From assembly GCA_963751665.1 (NCBI GenBank), contig CAVVVF010000004.1, positions 434,001 to 498,000 of the forward strand: DNA of 64,000 nt, in the 5' to 3' direction. Shown one piece after another: positions 41,990 to 50,914 of the stretch (position 1 is its first letter; the number at the start of each line of letters is the position of its first letter). The notes below the pieces were generated by a model. That model was not told the DNA's origin, did not search any database, and saw only the letters and a program-made list of their open reading frames with translations. A program made the position numbers and the translations under genes. This stretch comes from AC-69 sp963751665 (lineage in GTDB: Bacteria; Actinomycetota; UBA4738; HRBIN12).

Positions 41990-44900
41990 TCAACCCCTCC
42001 TCTTCGGCGGGCGGCTCGGCCCTGCCCTCGTGGTCCTCCAGCTGGCCGGGAGGGTGACGTTCCACGCCCGCGAGCTGCTCGTAGAAGTGCCATCGCTCCT
42101 CGGCGTCCGCCTGGGCCAGTCTCTGGAGCTCAGCATGCTCTTTCGGCCGGGATCGCGCGAGCATGGCGAACCGCGCCTCCTTGGCCTGGAAGTCCCTCAC
42201 CGGGATGCTGGGCGGCCTACTGTCGAGCTGGAACGGCCGATCGCCACCCTCCTCGTGCCGCGGGTCATACCGGTACAGCGGCCAGAACCCGGACTTCACG
42301 GCCTCACCCTGGTGTGTCATCGACGTGGACATGTCGATGCCGTGCTCGATGCACGTGCTGTACGCGATGATCACGGAGGGCCCGTGCCAGGACTCGGCCT
42401 CTGCGAGCGCCTTGACGGTCTGGGCGTTGTCGGCTCCCATGGCCACCTGCCCCACGTAGACGTTGCCGTATGCGGCCGCGATCATCCCCAGGTCCTTCCG
42501 CCCGACGGGCTTGCCGCCGGTGGCGAACTTGGCGACGGCGCCCCGGGGAGTGGCCTTCGACGCTTGCCCTCCGGTGTTCGAGTACACCTGCGTGTCCAGG
42601 ACCAGGATGTTGACGTCGCGCCCGGTGGCCAGGACGTGGTCCAGGCCGCCGAACCCGATGTCGTAGGCCCAGCCGTCTCCGCCCACGATCCACACGCTCT
42701 TTCGGACGAGCGCGTCTGCCAGCGAGAGCAATTCGCGGGCCGCGTACGACTCGAGCGGTTCCAGGCGCCCTTTCAGATCGGCCACCCGCTTCCGCTGGTC
42801 GTGGATGCCGGCCTCGGTGGACTGGTCGGCCGAACGGAGCTCGTCGGCCAGGTCCCGCCCCACCTCCGGGGCCAGCTCCGTGAGCAGATCGCGCGCGTGG
42901 GTGGCCTGGTGGTCGATGGCGAGGCGCATCCCCAGCCCGAACTCGGCGTTGTCCTCGAACAGCGAGTTCGACCAGGCCGGGCCGCGCCCGTCCCGCCCGA
43001 CGCTCCACGGCGTCGTGGGGAGGTTCCCGCCGTAGATCGACGAGCATCCGGTGGCGTTCGCGATCAGGGTCCGGTCCCCGAACATCTGCGACAGGAGCTT
43101 CAGATACGGGGTCTCGCCACACCCCGCGCAGGCTCCCGAGAACTCGAACAACGGCTCAAGCATCTGCGAGCCCTTGATCGAAGCCACCTTGACGTCCCGC
43201 TTGTCGGGCGGCGCGATCCCCTGGAAGAACGCGAAGTTGGCTCGCTCCGCCTCGAGGTGCTCGGCTTTGGGCTCCATGTTGATGGACTTGTGCCTTACCT
43301 CCTCCTTGCTCTTGGCCGGGCAGACGTCCACGCACACGCCGCATCCCGTGCAGTCGTCGGGCGCGACCTGGATGGTCATCCACAGGCCTGGGTTCTCCCG
43401 GTCGCGCCACTCCTTGTGTTGGAACGATCCCGGCGCCTGATCGGCCGCGATGGGCTCGAAGACCTTCATCAGGATGGCCGCGTGCGGGCATACCAGCGCG
43501 CACTTCGCGCAGTCGATGCAGATCTCGGGATCCCAGATCGGGATCTCTCGGGCGATGGACCGCTTCTCCCACTTCGCCGTGCCGGTGGGGAACGTGCCGC
43601 CTACCGGGAGTGCCGAGACGGGCAGGAGGTCCCCTTGTCCGGCGATCATCTTCGCCGTGACCCGTTGCAGGAAGTCGGGGGCCTCAGGTGAAACGGGGGG
43701 AGCCTGTGGAGCTCGCCGGCCACGGTTTCGGGAACGTTCACCTCGTGCAGGCCCTCTAGCGCCTTGTCCACGGCCGCGTAGTTCATCTCCAGGACCGCCT
43801 TGCCTCGCTTGCCGTAGCTCTTCTCGATGGCCTGCTTGATGCGGGCGATGGCCTCCTCCTGGTCGAGGATCCCCGCCAGGGCGAAGAAGCAGGTCTGGAG
43901 GACCGTGTTGATGCGGGCTCCCAGGCCAACCTCGTTCGCCACCTTCTGGGCGTCGACCACGTAGAGCCTCAGTTCCTTGTCGATGACCTGGCGTTGCGTC
44001 TCGACCGGGAGGTGCTCCCAGACCTCATCGGGCCCGTATGGGCTGTTCAGCAGGAACGTGGCCCCCTGCCCGGCCACCTCCAGGACGTCCATCCGCTCCA
44101 GGAAGTGGAACTGGTGGCAGGCCACGAAATTGGCCCGCCTGACGAGATACGTGGATCGGATGGGGCGCGGGCCCGAACCGGAGGTGCGAGACCGTCAGGG
44201 CCCCGGCCTTCTTCGAGTCGTAGACGAAGTATCCCTGGGCGAACAGGCCGGTCGCGTCGCCGATGATCTTGACCGAGCTCTTGTTCGCGCTCACGGTCCC
44301 GTCGGCGCCCAGACCGTAGAACACGGCCCGCACCACGTCGTCCGGCTCGGTGGAGAACGACCGGTCCACCTCCAGGCTGGTGTGGCTCACGTCGTCGTAG
44401 ATGCCCACCGTGAAGTGGTTCTTCGGCTCGGGCTTGGCCAGCTCGTCGAACACGGCCTTGGCCATGGATGGGTCGAACTCCTTGGACGACAGGCCGTACC
44501 GGCCGCCGATGACCCTGGGCATGGCGGGGAACCTCCCGGCGGCCACCTCTTCGGTCAGGGCCGTGACCACGTCCTGGTACAGCGGCTCGCCGGGGGCACC
44601 GGGCTCCTTGGTCCGGTCGAGCACCGCCAGTGCCTTCAGCGTGCGCGGGAGCGCCGCTGCGAAGGCCTGGGCGGAGAAGGGCCGGAACAGCCGGACCTCC
44701 AGGACCCCGACCTTCTCGCCGGCGGCCGTCAGGCGCTCGATCGTCTCCTGCACGGCTCCGACCCCCGAGCCCATCAGAACGATCACGCGCTCGGCCTCCG
44801 GATGCCCGGAGTAGTCGAACAGGTGATAGCTGCGCCCGGTGAGCTCAGCGAAGCGGTCCATCGTCCATTGCACGACCGCAGGGGTGATGGCGTAGAAGGG

Positions 44901-45611
44901 GTTCGCCGCCTCTCGGGCCTGGAAGAACACGTCGGGGTTCTGGGCCGAGCCACGCAGCACGGGGTGGTCCGGGGACAGGGCCCGCTCCCGGTGGGCCCTG
45001 ACCAGATGGTCGTCGATCATGGCCCGGAGCACGTCGTCGTCCAGCGGCTCGATGACGTTGATCTCGTGCGAGGTGCGGAACCCGTCGAAGAAGTGCAGGA
45101 ACGGAACTCGGGCCTCCAGCGTGGAGGCGTGCGCGACGAGCGCCAGGTCCTGGGCTGCCTGCACCGAGGAGGAGGCCAGCATGGCCCAGCCGGTGGGCCG
45201 GGCCGCCATCACGTCGCTGTGGTCGCCGAAGATCGACAGGGCGTGCGTGGCGACGGTACGGGCCGCCACGTGGAAGACCGTCGAGGTCAGCTCCCCGGCG
45301 ATCTTGAACATGTTCGGGATCATCAGCAGGAGCCCCTGCGAGGCGGTGAACGTCGTGCACAGGGCCCCGGCCTGGAGGGCGCCGTGGACCGCGCCGGCGG
45401 CCCCGCCCTCGCTCTGCATCTCGACGACCTCGGGGACGGCGCCCCACAGGTTGGGCCTGCCCGCGCGCGACCACGCGTCGGCCAGCTCGCCCATCGGCGA
45501 CGACGGCGTGATCGGGTAGATGGCGATGACCTCGCTCGCCGCATGGGCGATCCTGGCCGCCGCCTCGTTCCCGTCGACCGTGATGTGCCGCTTCGCCACG
45601 CGCCCGCTCAT
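41990..45611 (-). CDS. nifJ: Pyruvate:ferredoxin (flavodoxin) oxidoreductase, single-chain, frameshifted
   Basis: GGAGGAG precedes ATG 45611. Domain I has IAIYPITPSSPMGELADAWS, and domain II is in the same frame to about 44160. Two frame changes (44160, 43690) lead to the ferredoxin domain with CIDCAKCALVCPHAA and CTGCGVCVDVCPAKS (two 4Fe-4S), then the TPP domain with GACAGCGETPY, GGDGWAYDIGFGGLDHVLAT and DTQVYSNTGGQASKATP. The total of about 1,207 aa fits the homodimeric enzyme. It oxidises pyruvate to acetyl-CoA and reduces ferredoxin. The exact end is inferred: a third frame change near 42050 would place the stop at 41990-41992. Confidence 0.85.
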
Positions 45612-45688
45612 CCTTCGCGCTCCTCCTCGAGGGTGTCTGTGCCTTCGTAGAGCATGGGCGAGGGTAGGAGCGGGCACCGCGGCCGTCC

Positions 45689-45702
45689 GGCCCTCTTGGG
45701 AC
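45689..45702. promoter_or_regulatory. DosR-box-like element before PFOR gene
   Basis: GGCCCTCTTGGGAC (minus GTCCCAAGAGGGCC) lies 78 bases before the nifJ start. Confidence 0.4.
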
Positions 45703-45749
45703 GGGCCCTCCAGCCTCTCTTCGAGGTTCGACCCGAAGACACGGATGCT

Positions 45750-45763
45750 GGGCCAATCGTCCC
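45750..45763. promoter_or_regulatory. DosR-box-like element, distal, before hsp20
   Basis: GGGCCAATCGTCCC is the first of two elements in front of the Hsp20 gene, 10 bases from the next. Confidence 0.5.
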
Positions 45764-45772
45764 GAACGAGAG

Positions 45773-45786
45773 GGGACCGAACGCCC
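45773..45786. promoter_or_regulatory. DosR-box-like element, proximal, before hsp20
   Basis: GGGACCGAACGCCC ends 54 bases before ATG 45841. Centre-to-centre spacing to the distal element is 23 bases, about two helix turns. Confidence 0.5.
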
Positions 45787-45840
45787 CTACGGTCCTATGG
45801 GCTCCCTTCCTAGAGTGATGAGGGAAGGAGGTGAGGAAGG

Positions 45841-46323
45841 ATGCTCGACTATTGGGACGAGATCACGAATCTGGAGCTTCGGATGGACGACGCGCTGCGT
45901 CGGTTCCTCGGGACCCGGGGCCGTATCGCGTACCCGGTCCTTCCGCTGTTCGTGCGCCGGCCGTTCCTCCCGGCGACGGACGTCTACGCCAAAGACGGCG
46001 ACCTGATCGTGCGGGTCGAGCTCCCGGGTATCGACCCAGGCGAGGATGTCTCCGTGCGGGTCGATGGCGGCGAGCTCGTCGTCCGCGGCGAGCGGAAGCA
46101 GGAGGAGGAGGTGAAGGAGGAGGCCTACTACCGGATGGAGGCCTCGTTCGGCTCCTTCGAGCGCCGCATCCCGATGCCCGAGGGCATCGATGTGAACGCG
46201 ATCGAGGCCGAGTACACGGACGGCGTCCTGACCGTGACCGTGCCGAAGGCGGCCAAGGAGATCGAGCCGCCCAAGGCGACGGAGATCCCTATCAAGACCG
46301 CCAAGGTGGTCAAGGCCGCGTGA
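45841..46323 (+). CDS. Hsp20/alpha-crystallin small heat-shock protein
   Basis: 160 aa, intact, with an AGGAGGTGAGGA site. The N-terminal helical region (YWDEITNLELRMDDALRRFL) is followed by the alpha-crystallin domain (about residues 45-145): PATDVYAKDGDLIVRVELPG, SVRVDGGELVVRGERKQ, FGSFERRIPMPEGIDVNAIE and YTDGVLTVTVPKA with the conserved A/G-x-L-T-V. A C-terminal Ile-x-Ile motif (TEIPIKTA) completes it. It acts as an ATP-independent holdase. HspX (Rv2031c) is the best-known DosR-induced gene, and two box-like elements precede this one. Confidence 0.92.
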   Translation: MLDYWDEITNLELRMDDALRRFLGTRGRIAYPVLPLFVRRPFLPATDVYAKDGDLIVRVELPGIDPGEDVSVRVDGGELVVRGERKQEEEVKEEAYYRMEASFGSFERRIPMPEGIDVNAIEAEYTDGVLTVTVPKAAKEIEPPKATEIPIKTAKVVKAA

Positions 46324-46339
46324 GCTCCGGATAGACGCA

Positions 46340-46370
46340 TCCGCCCGGCGGGATCGCTCCGCCGGGCGGA
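46340..46370. terminator. Bidirectional hairpin after hsp20
   Basis: A perfect 12-bp stem, TCCGCCCGGCGG with CCGCCGGGCGGA, encloses a seven-base loop between the convergent stops at 46323 and 46389. Confidence 0.7.
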
Positions 46371-46388
46371 TCGCTCGTTCGGCTGGGT

Positions 46389-46799
46389 TCAAGCAGCCGC
46401 CGAGTGGATACGCAGGGTGATGCCGACCTCCGGTTCCTGCCGGATCGAGTTGTGGACCGTGCAGTGGTCGACTACGGCCAGGAGGGCCCGGCGGTGCGTC
46501 TCGTTCAGGAACGCCGGAACCACCACCCCCAGCTGCACCGACGCGACGCGCGCAGCGTCGGGATCCATGGCGAACTGGCACCGCACCTCCAGACCGTTGA
46601 CCGGCAGTGAGTGCCGGCGGAGGAACCGCTCCGCATAGAACCCCACGCAGCTCGCCAGTCCCGCGATGAAGAGCTCCGTGGGGGTCGGCCCTTCGTCGCC
46701 TCCACCGGCTCCGAGAGGCTGGTCCACGATCACGTGGTGGCCCCGAACCGCGATCTCGAGGCGGTCCCCGTCCTGATACCGAACGGTCATCTGGTTCAT
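46389..46799 (-). CDS. OsmC-family peroxidase-like protein
   Basis: 137 aa from ATG 46799 (GGAGGTGGACGAGG). GPTPTELFIAGLASCVGFYA contains the first catalytic Cys. The second conserved Cys is in VVDHCTVHNSIRQ. The fold and the two Cys match OsmC/YhfA proteins that reduce organic hydroperoxides with thiols. It lies at the 3' end of the sulfur-carrier cluster, fitting a thiol/persulfide chemistry context. The frame is intact. Confidence 0.85.
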   Translation of the reverse strand: MNQMTVRYQDGDRLEIAVRGHHVIVDQPLGAGGGDEGPTPTELFIAGLASCVGFYAERFLRRHSLPVNGLEVRCQFAMDPDAARVASVQLGVVVPAFLNETHRRALLAVVDHCTVHNSIRQEPEVGITLRIHSAAA

Positions 46800-46831
46800 C
46801 CTCGTCCACCTCCACCCATTTCCACTCACTG

Positions 46832-47349
46832 CTAGATGAAAAGCGCCACGGCGTCCTGCGCTTCGAGCAGGGCAGTCGTCGCACCGGTCGGCTCCCCGAC
46901 GCCGTCGATCAGGTCCTCACGGGTCAGTCCCAGCAGGTCCATGGTCATCTGGCATGGCACGAGCTTCACGCCGAGGTCCTTCGCCAGCTCGATCAGCTCG
47001 GTTGGGCTCGCGACGTGGTGCTCCTTGGCCAGCTTCCTCATCATGGCCGGCCCCGCGCCGGCGAAGTTCATCTTGCCCAGCTTCAGGTGCTCCAGGCCCG
47101 GTCGGTCCATCGTCGACAGCAGCTTCTGCATCCAGTTCTCGCCGGTGATCCGGACCTCGTCCTTCACGAGCGGGAAAAGCCCCCAGAACGTGAAGAACAC
47201 GGTCGTCTGCATCCCCATCGCGGCCCCGCTGGTCGCAAGGATCAGCGTCGGCCACACCCTGTCGAGGTCTCCGCTCCATGCGAAGATCACCAGCTTCTGG
47301 TGCGGGACGTGTCCGCGGCCTCCTGGGGCCCGGCCTTTGTCTCCGTCAT
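46832..47349 (-). CDS. DsrE/DsrF-like (DsrE2-type) sulfur carrier protein, one frameshift
   Basis: ATG 47349 begins MTETKAGPQEAADTSRTR. A one-base change near 47292 leads to LVIFAWSGDLDRVWPTLILA. GAAMGMQTTVFFTFWGLFPL and KLVPCQMTMDLLGLTREDLI, with Cys in the usual active position, are typical of the larger membrane-associated DsrE2 group. The total is about 171 aa. Family members bind persulfide sulfur on the Cys and hand it to TusA. It neighbours a TusA gene. Confidence 0.75.
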
Positions 47350-47365
47350 CACCACGGCTCTCACC

Positions 47366-47600
47366 TCACTTCTTCCTGACGAGGAAGCGGTAGACGCCGC
47401 CGTCCTCGCTCTGCTCCACCAGCTCGTTGCCCGTCGCGCGGCACCACGCCGCGAAGTCGGGGACTGAGCCCGGATCGGTTGCGAGGGCCTCGACCAGGTC
47501 TCCCGATCGCAGCTCCTCGGATCGCCTGCGCGGTCTTGGCGATCGGGAGCGGACATGACAGGCCCTTCAGGTCCAGTCTCTTGGCGATGGTCGTGCTCAT
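47366..47600 (-). CDS. TusA-family sulfurtransferase, one frameshift
   Basis: MSTTIAKRLDLKGLSCPLPI contains the CPxP active-site motif at Cys16. A frame change near 47525 leads to the normal continuation and the end VYRFLVRKK, with the stop at 47366, giving 77 aa. TusA proteins carry a persulfide on the CPxP Cys. It starts four bases inside the stop of the SQR-like gene, so translation is coupled. Confidence 0.75.
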
Positions 47601-48763
47601 GCTTCACCCCTTCCTTTCGAAGTCCACTCCGGGATCCGGCCCTGTGGGACCGTCTCCCAGTACAGGCGGTTGAACATCCACTTCGCGGCGTGCCAGGCCC
47701 TGCTTGGCCGAGGGGGGGTCGGGGGGTGCTCGTAATCGAAGCGGAGCGCCGTCGCACGTCCGTCGCCTGTCTCCAGGAAGCACATGACCCGACCGCCGTA
47801 GTTCGACTTGGGTGCTGTTCCGCGGATCAGGGACGCTATCCGGCTGGCCACGACGGGGGCTTCGAAATGGGCCGTCGACCCGCTCTTCGAGATGGGGAGG
47901 TTCGTCGCGTCGCCCATGGCGAAGATCCGCTCGTGCCCCTCGAGTTGCAGGGTGTGCTTGTCGGTCGGCAGCCAGCCGCCGGGGTCACCCAGGCTCGAGT
48001 CGTCGATGACCAGTTGCCCGCGGTGGGGCGGCACCAGCACGAGTAGGTCGTACTCGGCTTTCTCGCCCTCGAGGGACTCGACGACGCCGGCCGATGGATC
48101 AACGGACTCGACGTTGAAGAACGTCTCAAGCCCGATGCCGCGCCGTTCCATGATCGGCTGGATCAGCTTCGACGCGCTCTCGATGGTGAATGCGCGGTTG
48201 AGCGGCGAGAGCAGCGTGATCTCGCTCCGCTGGCGTGCCCCACGTTTCCGCAGGAACCCGTCGAGCATCAGCACGAATTCCACCGGTGCCGGGGGACATT
48301 TGTAGGGGATCCCGGCGATCCCCACGCGGATCCGGCCGCCGCGGAACGTCCGCAGGGCCTCGCGCAGACGCTGCGCGCCATCCAGCGAGTAGAACTCGTA
48401 CCCGCCCTGCGCCAGGCCCGGCACGCTGTCGTAGACGAGCCGGGCGCCGGTGGCGATCACCAGGTAGTCCCACTCCAGGCTGCCGCCCCGCTCGAGCTGG
48501 ACAGTCCCCGCGTCGGGGTTGATCCGGATCGCCCGTTCCACCGCCAGGTCGACCTCCGTGCGCAGGAGCGTGCGTTCGTCGCGCGCGAGCCAGCGCCCGT
48601 TCGCCTGGCCGAGGGCCACGTACAGGAACCCCGGCTGATAGACGTGCATCCCGGTGGGGTCGACCACCGTGACCTTCACGTCATGGCCGAGCCCCTTCGC
48701 CAGGAGGTTCGCGGCGAGCGTCCCACCGACACCCCCGCCCAGCACGACGACGCGGGCCGGCAT
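47597..48763 (-). CDS. Sulfide:quinone oxidoreductase-like FAD protein
   Basis: 388 aa, intact. VVVLGGGVGGTLAANLLAKG is the FAD Rossmann motif. VYQPGFLYVALGQANGRWL, YLVIATGARLVYDSVPGL, IGIPYKCPPAPVEFVLML with a conserved Cys, and RIFAMGDATNLPISKSGSTA (FAD-binding Gly-Asp) are typical of SQR and related type-2 NADH dehydrogenase-like proteins. The C-terminal WMFNRLYW could be an amphipathic membrane helix. Placed between two TusA genes, it probably oxidises sulfide or persulfide to quinone. Confidence 0.82.
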   Translation of the reverse strand: MPARVVVLGGGVGGTLAANLLAKGLGHDVKVTVVDPTGMHVYQPGFLYVALGQANGRWLARDERTLLRTEVDLAVERAIRINPDAGTVQLERGGSLEWDYLVIATGARLVYDSVPGLAQGGYEFYSLDGAQRLREALRTFRGGRIRVGIAGIPYKCPPAPVEFVLMLDGFLRKRGARQRSEITLLSPLNRAFTIESASKLIQPIMERRGIGLETFFNVESVDPSAGVVESLEGEKAEYDLLVLVPPHRGQLVIDDSSLGDPGGWLPTDKHTLQLEGHERIFAMGDATNLPISKSGSTAHFEAPVVASRIASLIRGTAPKSNYGGRVMCFLETGDGRATALRFDYEHPPTPPRPSRAWHAAKWMFNRLYWETVPQGRIPEWTSKGRGEA

Positions 48764-48769
48764 CCCCCT

Positions 48770-49012
48770 TCACCGGGCCTTCTTGACCACGAACCGGGCG
48801 TAGCCGTCCTCCGGCACGACCTCCACCAGCTCGTGGCGGGCCTTGCGGACCCATGCCGGGATGTCCGTGTTCGAGCCCTGGTCGGTCGAGAAGACCTCGA
48901 CCACGTCCCCCACCGCGCCCTCGCGGATGGCGCCGATCAGCGCCATCAGGGGGCCCGGACAGGGCATGCCTCGGGCATCGATGATTCGGTCCACCTGCGT
49001 TGCGAGCGTCAT
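48770..49012 (-). CDS. TusA-family sulfur carrier (second copy)
   Basis: 80 aa from ATG 49012 (GGAGGTGGG). VDRIIDARGMPCPGPLMALI holds the CPGP motif. VVEVFSTDQGSNTDIPAWVR and EDGYARFVVKKAR complete the two-layer alpha/beta fold. Its CPGP motif differs from the CPLP of the other TusA, which suggests a distinct partner. The frame is intact. Confidence 0.88.
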   Translation of the reverse strand: MTLATQVDRIIDARGMPCPGPLMALIGAIREGAVGDVVEVFSTDQGSNTDIPAWVRKARHELVEVVPEDGYARFVVKKAR

Positions 49013-49025
49013 CGTTCCCACCTCC

Positions 49026-49436
49026 TCAGATGAAGGTCACCGGGCCGTCGACCGCGGCGATGAATGCGGCGACCCCCTCCACGTCGTCAACCAGGGGGTC
49101 GAGGTCGTCCTTCGTGATGTCGAACATCTCCATCGAGAGCGAGCAGGCGTGGAGGCCAACCTCGCCGATCTCCTTCGCCTGGCGGAAGAGCTCGCTCCAG
49201 TGTTGGGTCCCGTGCCGCTGCATGAGCTCGTGCCCCCACTCGCCGGCCTCGGCGGCCACACCGTGGTCCTTGTGCACCCGGTCGGCGCGGAATGCGTCGA
49301 GGGCCCAATACTGCAGGAACACGTTGACCCGGCGGCCCATGGCCGCGGCTCCCACCGCCAAGACGCCGGCGGCGTTCAGCTTGTCGTCGGTGCCGGAGAA
49401 CAGCACCAGTGAGAGAACGTCGTCTTGCCGATCCAT
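49026..49436 (-). CDS. DsrE/DsrF-family protein (second copy), first gene of sulfur module
   Basis: 136 aa with an excellent AAAGGAGG site. LSLVLFSGTDDKLNAAGVLA, GAAAMGRRVNVFLQYWALDA and GLHACSLSMEMFDITKDDLD, with Cys in the active position, mark the DsrE-like family. It starts the operon DsrE-TusA-SQR-TusA-DsrE2. Two DosR-like elements lie upstream. Confidence 0.83.
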   Translation of the reverse strand: MDRQDDVLSLVLFSGTDDKLNAAGVLAVGAAAMGRRVNVFLQYWALDAFRADRVHKDHGVAAEAGEWGHELMQRHGTQHWSELFRQAKEIGEVGLHACSLSMEMFDITKDDLDPLVDDVEGVAAFIAAVDGPVTFI

Positions 49437-49492
49437 GTCGCCTCCTTTCGCCTACTAAAGACAAGGTTCCGGCGAACGGAGGACGACGAGAG

Positions 49493-49529
49493 GGGCCGTG
49501 CGTACCCGTATCTGTGGGCCCTTCGGCCC
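49493..49529. promoter_or_regulatory. Two DosR-box-like elements before sulfur-carrier operon
   Basis: GGGCCGTGCGTACC (49493-49506) and GGGCCCTTCGGCCC (49516-49529) are 23 bases apart centre to centre, the same spacing as the pair before hsp20. The nearer one begins 57 bases before the DsrE start at 49436. Confidence 0.5.
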
Positions 49530-49549
49530 GCTGCGTTTGGCAGCGGCGA

Positions 49550-49825
49550 TCAGTCGCCGGTGGGGGCGGGCGCGCGGCCTTCCCGCCACCGCCTCATGTT
49601 CTCGACGTGCGACATCGGCTCGACCGAGTGCTCGCACGTCAGTGGGTCCGCGCAGGGCGGGTTCCCCTCCATCGTGAGGAAGTTGAACCGGCACTGGGGG
49701 CAGAACACGTCCAACTCGGCTGGGAGATAGGGGCAGTCACCCCAGGCGCACGAACGCTCGCCTTCGCCCGTGCCGAAGTCGTACCCGCAACCCGGGCACT
49801 GGCTGAAGCCTTCCCATCGTGCCAC
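49550..49825 (-). CDS. Small double zinc-ribbon protein
   Basis: 91 aa from GTG 49825 (GGAGGTGA upstream). Eight Cys occur as CPGC, CAWGDC, CPQC and CADPLTC, fitting two zinc sites. The remainder is polar and ends in an Arg-rich helix. No family is recognised. An ATG five bases upstream is in another frame and gives no conserved protein. Confidence 0.55.
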   Translation of the reverse strand: MARWEGFSQCPGCGYDFGTGEGERSCAWGDCPYLPAELDVFCPQCRFNFLTMEGNPPCADPLTCEHSVEPMSHVENMRRWREGRAPAPTGD

Positions 49826-49868
49826 GTCATCTCACCTCCATCCGCAGGAGAACATGTGATCGGGCGGT

Positions 49869-49882
49869 GGGCCATGGTCGCC
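49869..49882. promoter_or_regulatory. DosR-box-like element before zinc-ribbon gene
   Basis: GGGCCATGGTCGCC begins 44 bases before the GTG start at 49825. Confidence 0.35.
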
Positions 49883-49897
49883 AGTCCCGTCGACGGG

Positions 49898-49911
49898 GGG
49901 CCGAACGGCCC
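49898..49911. promoter_or_regulatory. Palindromic DosR-box-like element before zinc-ribbon gene
   Basis: GGGCC-GAAC-GGCCC has perfectly complementary five-base arms, 73 bases before the start at 49825. Confidence 0.5.
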
Positions 49912-50003
49912 GAAGAGGCTGCTGTCATCTCTTCTGGTCCGGGTGGGAGAGAGGGCGGGGATTCGGCTCCTCGCCCTCCATCTGTGGACGGGTGCGGGTC
50001 GAC

Positions 50004-50578
50004 TCAGGTGAGCAGCCCGGTCGTCTGGTTCGTCCGACTGAACAGCTTTCCCGGCGACCACGGCGTCCCAAGGGCCGGAAGCACCCACCGGTCCAGCCCG
50101 ATGTACCCGGCGTTCCTCCAGCCCAGCACCAGCAGGACCTCGCCCAGGAAGAACACGGGGTTCACACCGGCCACGCCGGCCAGGCCGAACGACATGCTGA
50201 GCATCCCGGCGAGGAACGCGGCGATCCCCGTGAACAGGCCCAGGATCAGGGCGATCCCGATAGCCAGCTCCCCCAGCGCGATCACCTTCGACATGATGCC
50301 TGCCCCGCTGCCGCCGACCCACCGCAAGAACGCGGCGTACCAGCCATAGTTGACCGACGAGTGCGGGCCCTGAGCGGCTCCCTTGAGCGCGAACCCAACG
50401 AACCCCTTCAGCGGCGCGGTGCTGGTCAGCCAGTAGTCCTGGAAGACCTTCTCTAGCCCGCGTGGGCCCACTCGTACCCGAGGTAGAGCCGCACGATCAG
50501 CCAGATCCAGGCCGAGTCCGTCGAGGCGAACAGCCACCTGGCGATCCTTGGCTCGTCGAAGCGAATCTCCTGTGCCAT
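50004..50578 (-). CDS. DoxX-family membrane protein, one frameshift
   Basis: AAGGAGG precedes ATG 50578. IARWLFASTDSAWIWLIVRL and YLGYEWAHAG form the first helix and charged motif. After a frame change near 50460 the protein continues LEKVFQDYWLTSTAPLKGFV, IALGELAIGIALILGLFTGI and VLLVLGWRNAGYIGLDRWVL. About 191 aa with four helices is expected. DoxX/DoxD proteins act with thiol or thiosulfate chemistry and quinones in other organisms, fitting the neighbouring SQR/TusA genes. Confidence 0.75.
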
Positions 50579-50628
50579 CGCGTCCTCCTTCCAGCTCGAA
50601 GGATGCAGCAGGCGCACCTGGGGGACAC

Positions 50629-50642
50629 TGGCCTCTCGGCCC
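50629..50642. promoter_or_regulatory. DosR-box-like element before doxX-like gene
   Basis: On the minus strand GGGCCGAGAGGCCA, starting 51 bases before ATG 50578. Confidence 0.4.
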
Positions 50643-50672
50643 AGTGCCAGATGGGACTTTCCCCGTGTCTCT

Positions 50673-50686
50673 GGGACCTTGGGCCC
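50673..50686. promoter_or_regulatory. DosR-box-like element, distal, before doxX-like gene
   Basis: GGGACCTTGGGCCC lies 95 bases before the doxX-like start. GGGACTTTCCCCGT (50653-50666) lies between the two elements and is a weaker match. Confidence 0.5.
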
Positions 50687-50914
50687 TCCTTCCGCCGGCA
50701 CCCGGCAACGAGGCAGAGCGGTTAGGCTTGGGCGTCTCCCCCTCCCGACGCTGGGCGGCGCGGGCAGGCCCATGGACCCGCGGACTCCGGGACCCGCGCC
50801 CGCTGTTGCGGGCGGCGCGTGGGGAGACACTCGAGGTACGTGTGCGACCTCGGAGGTCGAAGGAGTCGCCTCCGGCTAGGCACAGTACGAGAGGCGAGGG
50901 AGCAGGAGGTCGTC
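50687..50914. other. Intergenic part before SHOCT gene
   Basis: No gene is seen. The inverted repeat CGACCTC-G-GAGGTCG (50845-50859) sits 55 bases before the SHOCT gene start and may be its operator. Confidence 0.4.

Noticed and set aside
41990..45611. Link to nitrogen fixation through nifJ
   Set aside because: No nif genes are nearby; single-chain PFOR is common in central metabolism.
49639..50322. Long minus-strand frame across the zinc-ribbon and DoxX genes
   Set aside because: It overlaps two recognisable genes in another frame and has an Arg/Gly/Pro-rich shadow composition.
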